Shown here one piece after another: positions 1 to 7,496 of a DNA stretch of 11,279 nt. Below the pieces are notes generated by a model. That model searched no databases, was not told the origin of the DNA, and saw only the letters and a list, made by a program, of their open reading frames with translations. Location: assembly GCA_029857995.1 (NCBI GenBank), contig JAOUFZ010000032.1, positions 1 through 11,279 on the forward strand, written 5' to 3'. Positions within the stretch are counted from its first letter, which is position 1. Each line of letters opens with the position of its first letter. This DNA is from Dehalococcoidia bacterium. GTDB lineage: Bacteria > Chloroflexota > Dehalococcoidia > GIF9 > AB-539-J10. The position numbers and the translations under genes were made by a program.

Positions 1-2
1 TA

Positions 3-341
3 AAGATGGGCATTCCTGAGAAATACGCCAATAGAGAAAAGCTTGCCATACAGCATGGCACGGGCATCCATGGCGTATTAGATAATATAGCCAGAAAGAA
101 CGGATTTGATCCTTCTTTGGTGAAAGATATCGGCTACAAAAGTGAGAAAATTACCACAGAGAAGATGGGCAGTTCCGCCAGGTACGGCTATCGCTACATC
201 GACAAGAAACTCTGGCAAGTGCCCCAACAGGTACAGCTTTTTTTGCATGCGCTGGCATATAGGAAAGGCTTGCTTGATAAATCAGTCAGAGATAGGGTAG
301 GGTATTTCTTGGAAAGGGCTGGACTTCCTCCAGAGTCTTAG
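3..341 (+). CDS. Unrecognised protein, 3' part or short complete gene
   Basis: The reading frame is open from the window edge to the TAG at 339-341. The first ATG is at 6-8, giving 111 residues, but there is no in-frame stop before it and only five upstream bases are visible. The true start may therefore lie outside the window. The protein is basic and hydrophilic, rich in Lys, Arg, Tyr and Gly. It shows no membrane segment, no Cys/His metal cluster and no P-loop. A possible landmark is the Tyr/Arg-rich stretch SARYGYRYIDKKLW near residues 57-70. I do not recognise the family. It is convergent with the recombinase gene, with about 100 bases between the two stops and no clear terminator hairpin between them. 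Confidence 0.55.
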   Translation, partial: KMGIPEKYANREKLAIQHGTGIHGVLDNIARKNGFDPSLVKDIGYKSEKITTEKMGSSARYGYRYIDKKLWQVPQQVQLFLHALAYRKGLLDKSVRDRVGYFLERAGLPPES

Positions 342-442
342 CGTGAAGCATCGTATTTGTAAAATTGTGTTCCAAGGCGCTTGAAAATCGGGCATTCAAT
401 CTTCAGCAGGCCACCTTTCCTCACTGGTACTTGACATAAGAC

Positions 443-1378
443 TCATATCTGCCTATTTCTCCTGTGGAACGCCTTATGAACCTCTTTCAGACGTCTGTTG
501 GTAACATGAGTGTAGACTTGGGTTGTCCTAATACTTTCATGGCCGAGCATTTCTTGAACCGAGCGAATGTCAGCCCCACTTATCAGCAAATCCGTAGCAA
601 AGGAATGCCTCAACGTGTGAGGAGTCACCTCGATTGGCAAGCCAGACCTTTTTGCATGCTTGGAAACAATTCTCTCGACAGATCTTGCCGTCAACCGCAT
701 TTTTTCGCCGTTCTTTTGGGTATCTACCGCGCCACTATACCGAATGAACAGTGGCTTAAAATGGTCCTTACGTGCCTGCAGATAGCGCTGAATCCATTGC
801 CCCGCCGCATCTGATAAGAAAACTACCCGGATTTTGTTTCCCTTGCCTCTGACACCAAATTCTTTGCGCTCCAAGTCTATCTGGCCACGGTTTAAGCTAA
901 CTAATTCTGATACTCTTAAGCCTGTGCTGAAAAGTGTTTCTAGAATAGTTCTATCCCGCAGTCCCGCATCATTCGATAGTTTGGGGCTGTTTAGCAGCCT
1001 CCCCATCTGCTCCGGGTTTAAGAAGGCAACGGAACGGGACCTCTGTTTTGGGAGCTCTATCTTGTCAGGTGACAGGGTGGGTATGTCGCGCTGGACCAAG
1101 AGATATCGCAGGAAAGCCCTCAACGCAACGATATGGTAGCTCTGAGTGACCGGCTTCAACGGTAAACCATCGCCGCCATGCAAGTGTGCCAAATATAACC
1201 TGTACCTTCTCACGAGTTTCAAGTTTATCTCATCGGCTTTTATGGCAGGGGAATCTTCCGCAACCCAGTTATGGAAACGTTTCAGATAATGTCTATACTC
1301 GCGAATGGTAAGAGGCGAGCAGCCCTTTTCGATTTCCAGGTACTCTAAAAACTCGCCAATCAACGACTCCAGTGTCAT
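443..1378 (-). CDS. Tyrosine recombinase (XerC/XerD/XerA-like integrase)
   Basis: This is a complete 311-residue tyrosine recombinase, which cuts and rejoins DNA through a 3'-phosphotyrosine link. Residues 1-105 look like the SAM-like core-binding domain (motif SPLTIREYRHYLKRFHNW). The catalytic domain carries the full set of residues: R155 in STGLRVSEL, K179 in RGKGNK, H254 and R257 in TPHTLRHSFATDLL, H280 in MLGHESIRTTQVYTHV, and nucleophile Y289. Length and motifs fit XerC/D, or the single-recombinase XerA/XerH type, rather than large phage integrases. The start is ATG at 1376-1378, with only a weak purine stretch in front. A strong promoter and a 28-bp palindrome lie directly upstream. 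No phage or transposon genes flank it, so chromosome or plasmid dimer resolution is as likely as an integrase role. Which Xer type it is cannot be settled from sequence alone. Confidence 0.93.
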   Translation of the reverse strand: MTLESLIGEFLEYLEIEKGCSPLTIREYRHYLKRFHNWVAEDSPAIKADEINLKLVRRYRLYLAHLHGGDGLPLKPVTQSYHIVALRAFLRYLLVQRDIPTLSPDKIELPKQRSRSVAFLNPEQMGRLLNSPKLSNDAGLRDRTILETLFSTGLRVSELVSLNRGQIDLERKEFGVRGKGNKIRVVFLSDAAGQWIQRYLQARKDHFKPLFIRYSGAVDTQKNGEKMRLTARSVERIVSKHAKRSGLPIEVTPHTLRHSFATDLLISGADIRSVQEMLGHESIRTTQVYTHVTNRRLKEVHKAFHRRNRQI

Positions 1379-1407
1379 ATTTCCGTTTTACGTTTCACGG
1401 TCGCTTT

Positions 1408-1435
1408 GTGTCGCAAAAGTGACAGTTTGCGACAC
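1408..1435. repeat. 28-bp near-perfect palindrome before the recombinase gene (dif-like or operator)
   Basis: Left arm GTGTCGCAAA (1408-1417) and right arm TTTGCGACAC (1426-1435) are perfect reverse complements around an 8-base centre, AGTGACAG. Read as 11-6-11, the arms match at 10 of 11 positions around GTGACA, which is the size layout of bacterial dif sites. The arms do not resemble the usual dif consensus. A third half-site, TCGCAAA, lies at 1455-1461 inside the promoter spacer. The palindrome sits at about +2 to +29 of the predicted recombinase transcript. It could be a recombination site, an autoregulatory operator, or a 5'-UTR hairpin. Confidence 0.6.
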
Positions 1436-1443
1436 GACCTTAG

Positions 1444-1471
1444 ATTATCACCTCTCGCAAACTCATGTCAA
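1444..1471 (-). promoter_or_regulatory. Promoter of the recombinase gene
   Basis: Read on the minus strand, a perfect -35 TTGACA (1471-1466) is followed after 16 bases by GATAAT (1449-1444), a 5/6 match to the -10 consensus. Transcription would start near 1437, leaving a leader of about 60 nt that opens with the palindrome. This is a sigma-70-type prediction only. Confidence 0.55.
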
Positions 1472-1707
1472 GTGCCTTGTTGTCTTCACGGCAAAACAAT
1501 ACCTTCCACTTGCGAGCAAACAAAATACGCTCAAGGTGTTACAAGGACATGAATTCTTCAAGGAGTCACTACCCGACCCAGTTATTCTCCCTGTTGATTA
1601 TCTTTCACTCTCGATTCACTGAATGGCTCCGCTGCCGGGTAGCGTCGCGCAAGAAAAGAAATATCAACCAAGTAAACCAAGCGTCTCAAGGTAAAGGAGG
1701 TACTAGG
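1472..1707. other. Intergenic stretch with no supported gene
   Basis: This lies between the recombinase promoter and the small ORF at 1708. Frames stay open on both strands here, but without ribosome sites or recognisable residues. I see no convincing promoter, riboswitch or T-box motif. The only notable match is ACCCG (from 1571) with CGGGT near 1636, which is too far apart to call a hairpin. Confidence 0.4.
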
Positions 1708-1872
1708 ATGTATCTCCATCCCCTTCATGCCCCTAAAATCGCCTCTCAGAGCGAGTTTCTGAAATCCCCGGATGGTATTAGGCTCCCCAATCCAAGAAAG
1801 ACCCGCCACCAGAGGTTAAACTACCTTCTCTGTGATCAGTTGCGCAGAATCTGTAACACTCCTTATCCTTGA
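1708..1872 (+). CDS. Small ORF (54 aa) with strong ribosome site, upstream of yggS
   Basis: AAAGGAGGT (1693-1701), a near-perfect complement to the 16S rRNA 3' end, lies 6 bases before ATG 1708. This is the strongest ribosome binding site in the window. The 54-residue product begins MYLHPLHAPK, is basic in its second half (RLPNPRKTRHQRLNYLL) and ends CNTPYP. It has no membrane segment or known motif, and I do not recognise it. Its TGA (1870-1872) overlaps an in-frame TTG of the yggS frame (TTGA, 1869-1872) and lies 14 bases before the preferred yggS ATG. Translation of the two may be coupled. It could be a leader peptide, a small protein, or a chance ORF whose ribosome site is real but drives something else. 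Confidence 0.45.
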   Translation: MYLHPLHAPKIASQSEFLKSPDGIRLPNPRKTRHQRLNYLLCDQLRRICNTPYP

Positions 1873-1886
1873 AGCTGGTAGGCTCG

Positions 1887-2573
1887 ATGGACTACAATCA
1901 TGGCGTGGCCAGTGAGCTGATTAAACAAAACATTGCTAGACTATTAGCTGACCTCCCTGAAGGAGTCGAGCTGGTAGCAGCAGCAAAGGCAAGATCACCT
2001 CAAGAAGTGCTGGAAGCTGTTCAAGCCGGCATAAGAATCATTGGAGAAAATTATGTCAAGGACGCCAAAGAGGCTCGTGAGCTGGTCGGAAAGAGAGTGA
2101 AATGGCATTTTATTGGAACACTGCAAAAGCATAATGTCAGGAAAACGGCATTGGAAATATTCGACATGATAGAAAGTGTCGATTCCCTAGAGATAGCTAG
2201 TGAAATTGACAAGAAATGCGCTCAAATTGGCAAAGTAATGCCAGTATTGATTGAGGTGAACAGTGGCAGAGAGCCCCAGAAATCAGGAGCGCTCCCGGAA
2301 GATGCGGAACAATTAGTAAGAGAAATGTCCGTCCTTGGAAATATCAAGGTGATGGGCCTTATGACCGTGGGACCCCTTTTTGGCAACCCCGAAGATTCCA
2401 GACCTTATTTTGCAGAGACAAGAAGGATATTCGAAAGAATCAAAGGCCTGAAGTTGCCCAACGTAGAGATGAACTATCTTTCCATGGGCATGACTAGTTC
2501 TTATCAAATTGCCCTGGAGGAAGGCGCCAATATAATCAGGATTGGCACCCGGATATTTGGCGAAAGAGATTAG
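1887..2573 (+). CDS. YggS/PLPBP-family pyridoxal 5'-phosphate homeostasis protein
   Basis: This single-domain TIM-barrel protein binds PLP. Members have no known catalytic turnover and affect vitamin B6 and amino-acid homeostasis. From ATG 1887 it is 228 residues, the usual length. The PLP lysine is K34 in LVAAAKARSPQ. Other family landmarks follow in order: GENYVKDA, WHFIGTLQKHNV, ESVDS, VLIEVNSGREPQKSG, VMGLMTVGP, LSMGMTSSYQIA and the phosphate-binding end IRIGTRIFGERD. An in-frame TTG at 1869 would add six residues and overlap the stop of the preceding small ORF. I prefer the ATG because family members usually begin shortly before the IKQNIARLL helix. Neither start has a good ribosome site. 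The gene converges on hflX with 18 bases between the stops. In many bacteria this gene sits near proC or cell-division genes, but not here. Confidence 0.93.
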   Translation: MDYNHGVASELIKQNIARLLADLPEGVELVAAAKARSPQEVLEAVQAGIRIIGENYVKDAKEARELVGKRVKWHFIGTLQKHNVRKTALEIFDMIESVDSLEIASEIDKKCAQIGKVMPVLIEVNSGREPQKSGALPEDAEQLVREMSVLGNIKVMGLMTVGPLFGNPEDSRPYFAETRRIFERIKGLKLPNVEMNYLSMGMTSSYQIALEEGANIIRIGTRIFGERD

Positions 2574-2591
2574 TAGCAATAGTCGGCGCGT

Positions 2592-3743
2592 CTAATTTGC
2601 CCGCCAGAGATGATGAATTATTTTATCTAGAAGGTTGTCGAATCCCCATCCTTTGGCAGCGGAGATGAGGGCAAAGTCTTCGCTCGGCAATACGATTTCT
2701 TCGTCAAAGTAAGGAATAGCAGTCAATGCCTTGAGCTCTGCTTCACTGCTCAAAGCTAAGTCTAGCTTGTTGAACACGGTGATTCTTGCCTTGTTTTCCA
2801 GGTTTAGCTCCCTCAGTATACTCTCTACTGTGAGGCACTGGTTGGCAGCATTCTTGTGTGTTATGTCAACTATATGCAAAAGCAGATCAGCCTCATCCAG
2901 TTCCTCTAGAGTAGCACGGAAGGCGGCAATGATTGAAGGCGGAAGTTTGTGAATAAAGCCAACTGTGTCGGTGATGAGGAATTGTCGCCCGGCGGGCAAA
3001 GTCAGCCGCCGAGTCACGGGGTCCAAGGTAGAAAAGAGCCTGTTCTCCACATCCACACTCGCTTTGCTTAGTGTGTTGAACAAAGTGCTTTTGCCAGCGT
3101 TAGTATAACCAACGAGAGCTGCGATGGGTGTGCCAGTCTCCTTGCGGCGTCTCCTGTATAGTGCTCGATGCTTCCTGACACTTTCTATTTTGTGCTGAAG
3201 GAGATTGATGCGCCTATGGATAAGGCGACGGTCGGTTTCCAACTGTGACTCTCCGGGACCTCTGGTGCCGATGCCACCGCCAAGCCGCTCTAGATGGCGC
3301 CACTGCCCGATGAGCCGGGGCAGAAGGTACTCGTGCTGGGCCAGCTCAACCTGGAGTTTTCCTTCATGGGTTCGGGCTTTTCGGGCGAATATGTCCAAAA
3401 TCAGAGCCGTACGGTCAATGACTTTAACTCCCAACGCCTCTTCGAGATTTCTTTGCTGCCTTGGCGACAGTTCGTCATCAAAGATCACTGTGTCATAATT
3501 GGTCTGCCCTTTGAGATTGATTAGCTCTTCAATTTTCCCCTTGCCTATATAATGAGTAGGCGAAGGCGTATCCAGCTTCTGAGTTAGCGTATCTACTATG
3601 TTAGCGCCTGCCGTTTTCGTCAGATGGGATAGCTCTTCTAAGGAATCCGTGATTGACCAATTATGGTCGGTGAGCCTGCTTCCTACCCCGACCAAGAGTA
3701 CTTGTTCTACTTTAGATTCAGTAGCAAAGAACCTGTGCTTTAT
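2592..3743 (-). CDS. hflX: HflX, ribosome-associated GTPase
   Basis: HflX binds 50S or 70S ribosomes and splits stalled ones. Counting from the TTG at 3695 (367 aa), the N-terminal HflX domain spans about 1-150, followed by the helical linker GPGESQLETDRR at 146-157. The G domain then has G1 GYTNAGKS (196-203), G2 FSTLDPVTRR (221-230), G3 DTVG (243-246), G4 NKLD (309-312) and G5 SAAKG (345-349). Coding sense clearly continues upstream of that TTG: the codons read KVEQVLLVGVGSR, a normal HflX beginning. No ATG, GTG or TTG exists before the in-frame stop at 3795-3797. The best-placed start is an AUA at 3743-3741, 6 bases after AGGAG. It overlaps the dapL stop and gives 383 residues. I use that extent, but the conventional start would be TTG 3695. 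It is the last gene of the seven-gene unit. Confidence 0.93.
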   Translation of the reverse strand: MKHRFFATESKVEQVLLVGVGSRLTDHNWSITDSLEELSHLTKTAGANIVDTLTQKLDTPSPTHYIGKGKIEELINLKGQTNYDTVIFDDELSPRQQRNLEEALGVKVIDRTALILDIFARKARTHEGKLQVELAQHEYLLPRLIGQWRHLERLGGGIGTRGPGESQLETDRRLIHRRINLLQHKIESVRKHRALYRRRRKETGTPIAALVGYTNAGKSTLFNTLSKASVDVENRLFSTLDPVTRRLTLPAGRQFLITDTVGFIHKLPPSIIAAFRATLEELDEADLLLHIVDITHKNAANQCLTVESILRELNLENKARITVFNKLDLALSSEAELKALTAIPYFDEEIVLPSEDFALISAAKGWGFDNLLDKIIHHLWRAN

Positions 3744-4909
3744 ATCTTTCTCCTGCGCCAGCTCAATAGACGATTCACACCTTCTTCCAGACGGTCATCG
3801 GAAATGGTCAGGGAGAATCTGATGTAACCTTCTCCTTCACTACCATAGCCAACCCCCGGGGCTACTGCTATCCCGACTTCGTCCAGCAATTTCTTGGTAA
3901 AATCGATAGATGTATATCCCTGGGGTGTCCTAGCCCAGATATAGAAGGTGGCCTTAGGTATCCTCGCGGCTAGCTCTACCTCATTAAGGACTTTCACCAG
4001 CTTATCTCTGCGCCGCTGAAAAATAGCATTGTGCTCAGCAATGTGTTCCTGGGGGCCGCGTAGAGCTTCTACGGCAGCATATTGGATTGCCTGAGGAACG
4101 CCCGAATCCAAATTGGATTTAACCTTAAACAAGGCGTTCACCATATCAGCATTACCTACCACCATGCCTATTCTCCAGCCTGTCATGTGGTAGGTCTTGG
4201 ACAGGGAATGAAATTCCACACCTATCTTCTTTGCCTCGGGTATTTGCATGAAGCTCGGTGGCTTGTAGCCATCGAAGGCAATTTCGGTATAAGGAGCATC
4301 ATGGCAGATTGCCAAGCTGTGCCGCTGAGCGAAATGGACTGCTTTCTCAAAGAAATCCAGGTCAGCTACGGCTCCGGTGGGATTGTTGGGGTAGTTGAGC
4401 CACATAAGCTTTGCCTTATCGGCGACGTGATCCGGGATGGCTTCAAAATCGGGCAAAAAATCATTTTCCTCTTTCAAAGGCATAAGGTAAGTCTCGCCGC
4501 CGGCTAATATAGTGCCCATGGAAAACGGTGGATAGCCCGGGTCAGGGACTAAAGCCAGATCACCGGGCTCGATAAAGCACAAAGCCATATGCCCAATCCC
4601 CTCCTTCGAGCCAACAAGTGGCAGGACTTCTTTAGCCGGATTCAGAGTGACTCCAAACCTCCTCTGATACCATTCAGCAATGGCTTGACGAAGTTCGAGC
4701 AGGCCACCAGTTTCCGGATAACGATGGTTTACAGGGTCATGCGCTGCCTGGCATACCCTCTCGATGATACGAGACGGCGTGGGCAAATCAGGATCACCTA
4801 TACCAAAATTGATTATATCTCTCCCCTTGGCCTCAAGCTCAGCCACTTTCCGGTTTATCTCCACAAAAAGATATGGGGGCAGTTTATTCAGTCTCTTGGC
4901 TAATTTCAT
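3740..4909 (-). CDS. dapL: LL-diaminopimelate aminotransferase (class I PLP aminotransferase)
   Basis: DapL converts tetrahydrodipicolinate directly to LL-diaminopimelate using glutamate, bypassing the succinyl or acetyl steps of lysine synthesis. The 389-residue protein is full length. It shows the DapL-type N-terminus LNKLPPYLFVEINRK, then FGIGDPDLPTP (35-45), N172 and NNPTG (175-179), D204 and Y207 (CHDAPYTEI), the Schiff-base lysine K238 in SLSKTYHMTGWRIG, and substrate-carboxylate R364 in YIRFSL. Class I aminotransferases are hard to separate by eye, but the neighbour dapF supports this assignment strongly. An aspartate or other aminotransferase is the alternative. The ATG at 4909-4907 shares one base with the dapF stop (TGATG). 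Its ribosome site AAGGAG lies inside the dapF 3' end. Confidence 0.88.
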   Translation of the reverse strand: MKLAKRLNKLPPYLFVEINRKVAELEAKGRDIINFGIGDPDLPTPSRIIERVCQAAHDPVNHRYPETGGLLELRQAIAEWYQRRFGVTLNPAKEVLPLVGSKEGIGHMALCFIEPGDLALVPDPGYPPFSMGTILAGGETYLMPLKEENDFLPDFEAIPDHVADKAKLMWLNYPNNPTGAVADLDFFEKAVHFAQRHSLAICHDAPYTEIAFDGYKPPSFMQIPEAKKIGVEFHSLSKTYHMTGWRIGMVVGNADMVNALFKVKSNLDSGVPQAIQYAAVEALRGPQEHIAEHNAIFQRRRDKLVKVLNEVELAARIPKATFYIWARTPQGYTSIDFTKKLLDEVGIAVAPGVGYGSEGEGYIRFSLTISDDRLEEGVNRLLSWRRRKI

Positions 4910-5781
4910 CAGCTCCTTTTTTCAGGCCATTCGCCAGTGAAGACTTCCTCCACCGGACCGCTAAGCAGCACCTCTCCTATCATATCCCATGATACGGTCA
5001 AAGTCCCACCGATGAGTATTATGTCAATCTGCCTATTCACATAGTCCAATAACCGAGCGGCCACAGCTATGGCAGAGGCGCCGCTGCCACAGGCCAGAGT
5101 CTCTCCCACACCGCGCTCCCACACCCGGGCTTCTATTTTCCCCCTGCTCAAGACTCTGGCTGCCTCAAAATTAGTCCTTTGAGGGAACATGGGATGCCTT
5201 TCTACTTTTGGTCCTATGTCAGCCAAAGGAAAATCAGCAACCGGCCGGGATAGAAAGGTCACAGCGTGGGGATTACCCATGGATAGGATAGACAAAGTCA
5301 ACTTTTTCCCGTCTACCATCAGAGGATAATCCAATATTGGTATTATGTCCACTTGAACATTAACCGGAATTAGCTCCTGTTGGAACCGGGGCAAGCCCAT
5401 GTTTACCTCGGCCCGGGCGACCTTATTCCCCGACCTATAAGCCTTGACCTTTCTTACGCCGGATAAAGTCTCAATGGTCACAGAGCGATTGCTTTGCCCT
5501 GCTTGCGATGACCTTTTCCCAGTCAATCCTTTCTCCATAGCATACTTGGCAAAACATCTAAGCCCATTGCCAGAAACCTCAGCCTCAGAACCGTCAGAAT
5601 TGAAAAGACGCATCTTCAAGTCAGCGCTGGTCGAATTGTGCACCAGTATCAAGCCGTCAGCTCCTACGCCAAAATGGCGGTCGCACATAGCTCGGGCCAG
5701 CTTTGACCATTCTCTTTCCATAGTCCTGGCATCAACCAGAATGAAGTCATTACCCGTGGCTTGTAACTTGGAGAATTTCAT
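4909..5781 (-). CDS. dapF: Diaminopimelate epimerase
   Basis: DapF is a cofactor-independent epimerase that turns LL- into meso-diaminopimelate, the precursor of lysine (and of peptidoglycan where that is made). The 290-residue protein has both catalytic cysteines, C76 in SGNGLRCFAKY and C231 in ETLACGSGASA. It also has the N-terminal MKFSKLQATGNDF, the substrate-binding NSDGSEAE (61-68), and MGNPHAV (168-174). Residues 87-99 form a Ser/Gln/Gly-rich insert, slightly long for the family. ATG 5781 overlaps the miaA stop by 4 bases (ATGA), and the TGA overlaps the dapL start. With dapL next in the unit, the two final steps to meso-diaminopimelate are made together. Confidence 0.97.
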   Translation of the reverse strand: MKFSKLQATGNDFILVDARTMEREWSKLARAMCDRHFGVGADGLILVHNSTSADLKMRLFNSDGSEAEVSGNGLRCFAKYAMEKGLTGKRSSQAGQSNRSVTIETLSGVRKVKAYRSGNKVARAEVNMGLPRFQQELIPVNVQVDIIPILDYPLMVDGKKLTLSILSMGNPHAVTFLSRPVADFPLADIGPKVERHPMFPQRTNFEAARVLSRGKIEARVWERGVGETLACGSGASAIAVAARLLDYVNRQIDIILIGGTLTVSWDMIGEVLLSGPVEEVFTGEWPEKRS

Positions 5782-6704
5782 AACATGAAGCTTTCTATGA
5801 GACCCTTGACTTCGTTCAGGGCGACAATGCTGGCTTCTCTTTCTGTCCCACTCACATCAAACCAGCGAATCCTGCTATCGTTGAGGCGAAACCAAGCATA
5901 CTGGTGACGAGCCAGTCTATGAGTTTCATATTTTATTTTATCAATAGCCTCGGGCAAAGTCATCTCGCTTCGAAGAAACTGCCCTATTTGCTTGTAACCT
6001 ATTCCGGACATAGAGGGCAACGAAGGGCTGCAACCTTTTTTCAATAGTTGTTCCACTTCTTCGACTAATCCCCTTTGTATCATCTTATCAACCCGCCAAT
6101 CAATCCTTCTATATAGCTCGCTTCTTTCCTGAGTCAAGCCGATGATCAAAACGGAGAGTCCTGGCGCCTCTTTGCGCTGTAATTGAGAAGGTGGTTGCCC
6201 TGTGGCATAGTAGATCTCCAGAGCCCTTATTACGCGCCGGATATTTCTGGGATCGATTTTTGCCGCTGCCGCAGGATCAATATTCTGCAAATCCCGATAA
6301 AGGCTTTGGCTATCGTCTTGCTCTGCCCTAGATTCCAGCCCGCGTCTCACCTCTCGGTCAGGTGGCACCTGAGGTATCTTCCACCTTTCTATCAGCGACC
6401 ACACATAAAGTCCGCTGCCGCCAACCAGTACTGGCAATTTACTCTTCTGTCGAATGGCTTTCAGCGCCTCAAAGGCCAGTTGATGATATCTAGCCAGGCT
6501 AAAATCTTCGTCGGGATCCGCTACATCAATGACATGGTGAGGGACCGATGTCCTATCAGCCAGGCTCGGCTTACTAGTTCCAATATCCATATACCGATAG
6601 ACCTGGCGGCTATCCGCGCTTATTATTTCCAGGGGAAAGTACTGAGCAAGGTGCAGAGCAAGCTCACTTTTCCCTACAGCGGTGGGACCAACGACGGCGA
6701 TCAC
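5778..6704 (-). CDS. miaA: tRNA dimethylallyltransferase
   Basis: MiaA moves the dimethylallyl group from DMAPP to N6 of A37 in tRNAs that read codons starting with U. The 308-residue protein has the P-loop GPTAVGKS (6-13), SADSRQVYRYMDIGTSKP (29-46) with the conserved Asp31, VGGSGLYVWSL, IDPRNIRRVIRALEIYYATGQPPS, and near the C-terminus SMSGIGYKQ and ETHRLARHQYAWFR. The Thr usual in the GGTGLY motif is Ser here, a mild change. The start is GTG (6704-6702). The codon two upstream is a stop, so no longer form is possible. The gap to the tpiA stop is only 10 bases and the ribosome site is weak, suggesting coupled translation. Its C5 substrate links it to the prenyl synthase at the head of the same unit. 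Confidence 0.97.
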   Translation of the reverse strand: MIAVVGPTAVGKSELALHLAQYFPLEIISADSRQVYRYMDIGTSKPSLADRTSVPHHVIDVADPDEDFSLARYHQLAFEALKAIRQKSKLPVLVGGSGLYVWSLIERWKIPQVPPDREVRRGLESRAEQDDSQSLYRDLQNIDPAAAAKIDPRNIRRVIRALEIYYATGQPPSQLQRKEAPGLSVLIIGLTQERSELYRRIDWRVDKMIQRGLVEEVEQLLKKGCSPSLPSMSGIGYKQIGQFLRSEMTLPEAIDKIKYETHRLARHQYAWFRLNDSRIRWFDVSGTEREASIVALNEVKGLIESFML

Positions 6705-6714
6705 TGATTACTGA

Positions 6715-7482
6715 CTACTTAGTTCTCTTTTTGATTTCCGCAGTTCTCTCAACAATACCAACGAATTCCTCGGCTTTAAGGCTGGCTCCGCCAACCAGGG
6801 CGCCATCGATTTCTGGATGGGAAATAAACTCAGCAATGTTAGCGCCGGTAACACTGCCGCCATAAAGGATGCGCAAATCTTGAGCTATGCCCTTATTCCA
6901 TAGCTTAGCCACAACAGCACGAATAAACTGGATAGTGGCTGCTGCCTGCTTGCCGCTTGCGGCCTTGCCTGTGCCAATAGCCCAAACTGGCTCGTAGGCA
7001 ATCACCAAATCACGAACAGGTTCTATACCACTCAAAGCTGCTGTCACCTGTCTGCTGACCACCTCCTCTGTCTTGCCAGCTTCATTGTCCTCGAGCCTCT
7101 CCCCAACACATAAGATAGGCTTAAGCTTGTTCGCCAAAGCTGCCTTAACCTTCTTGTTGACCTGCTCGTCAGTTTCCCCAAAGTACCATCTCCGCTCAGA
7201 GTGTCCCAGTATGACGAACCCGCACAACTCCCTGAGCATCAGAGGGGATATTTCACCGGTGTAAGCTCCTTTAGCCTCAAAATACATATTCTGGGCGCCA
7301 AGCTTGATAGATGAATTCTCGAGCATCATACTTATGGCAACCAGAGATACGAATGGCGGACAGAGTACCTTTTCCACTCCCTCTATCTTGTCCAGTCTCT
7401 CAAGCATCTCGAGAACAAGCCGTTCGGCTTCAGCCGCCGTGGTATTCATCTTCCAGTTGCCAGCAATGAAAGGAATCCGCAT
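6715..7482 (-). CDS. tpiA: Triose-phosphate isomerase
   Basis: TpiA interconverts dihydroxyacetone phosphate and glyceraldehyde 3-phosphate in glycolysis and gluconeogenesis. From ATG 7482 the protein has 255 residues with N9 and K11 in AGNWKMN, YTGE (74-77), catalytic H94 in LGHSERR, E164 in AYEPVWAIGTGK, the phosphate-binding YGGSV (207-211), and GGASL (231-235). An in-frame ATG six codons earlier (7500) overlaps the pgk stop as ATGA. I prefer the second ATG because AGGAGG lies 7 bases before it, whereas the earlier ATG would place that ribosome site inside the coding region, and because RIPFIAGNWKMN is the normal beginning of the family. It directly follows pgk, a frequent pairing. Confidence 0.97.
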   Translation of the reverse strand: MRIPFIAGNWKMNTTAAEAERLVLEMLERLDKIEGVEKVLCPPFVSLVAISMMLENSSIKLGAQNMYFEAKGAYTGEISPLMLRELCGFVILGHSERRWYFGETDEQVNKKVKAALANKLKPILCVGERLEDNEAGKTEEVVSRQVTAALSGIEPVRDLVIAYEPVWAIGTGKAASGKQAAATIQFIRAVVAKLWNKGIAQDLRILYGGSVTGANIAEFISHPEIDGALVGGASLKAEEFVGIVERTAEIKKRTK

Positions 7483-7496
7483 TTCATAACCTCCTG

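Noticed and set aside
431..459. Perfect TTGACA with TATTTC 17 bases downstream on the plus strand, running antisense into the recombinase gene.
   Set aside because: The -10 box matches at only three positions and no gene follows on that strand. Treated as chance.
464..1139. Long plus-strand open frames across the recombinase gene.
   Set aside because: They are antisense to a complete recombinase with all catalytic residues, and lack ribosome sites and family motifs.
1582..1809. A 75-codon minus-strand frame opposite the small ORF.
   Set aside because: No ribosome site and no recognisable residues. The plus-strand ORF with a consensus ribosome site is the better reading.
4082..4507. 141-codon plus-strand frame.
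   Set aside because: Shadow of dapL, whose motifs are intact throughout.
6183..6707. 174-codon plus-strand frame, the longest antisense frame in the window.
   Set aside because: Shadow of miaA. No start signal and no motifs.
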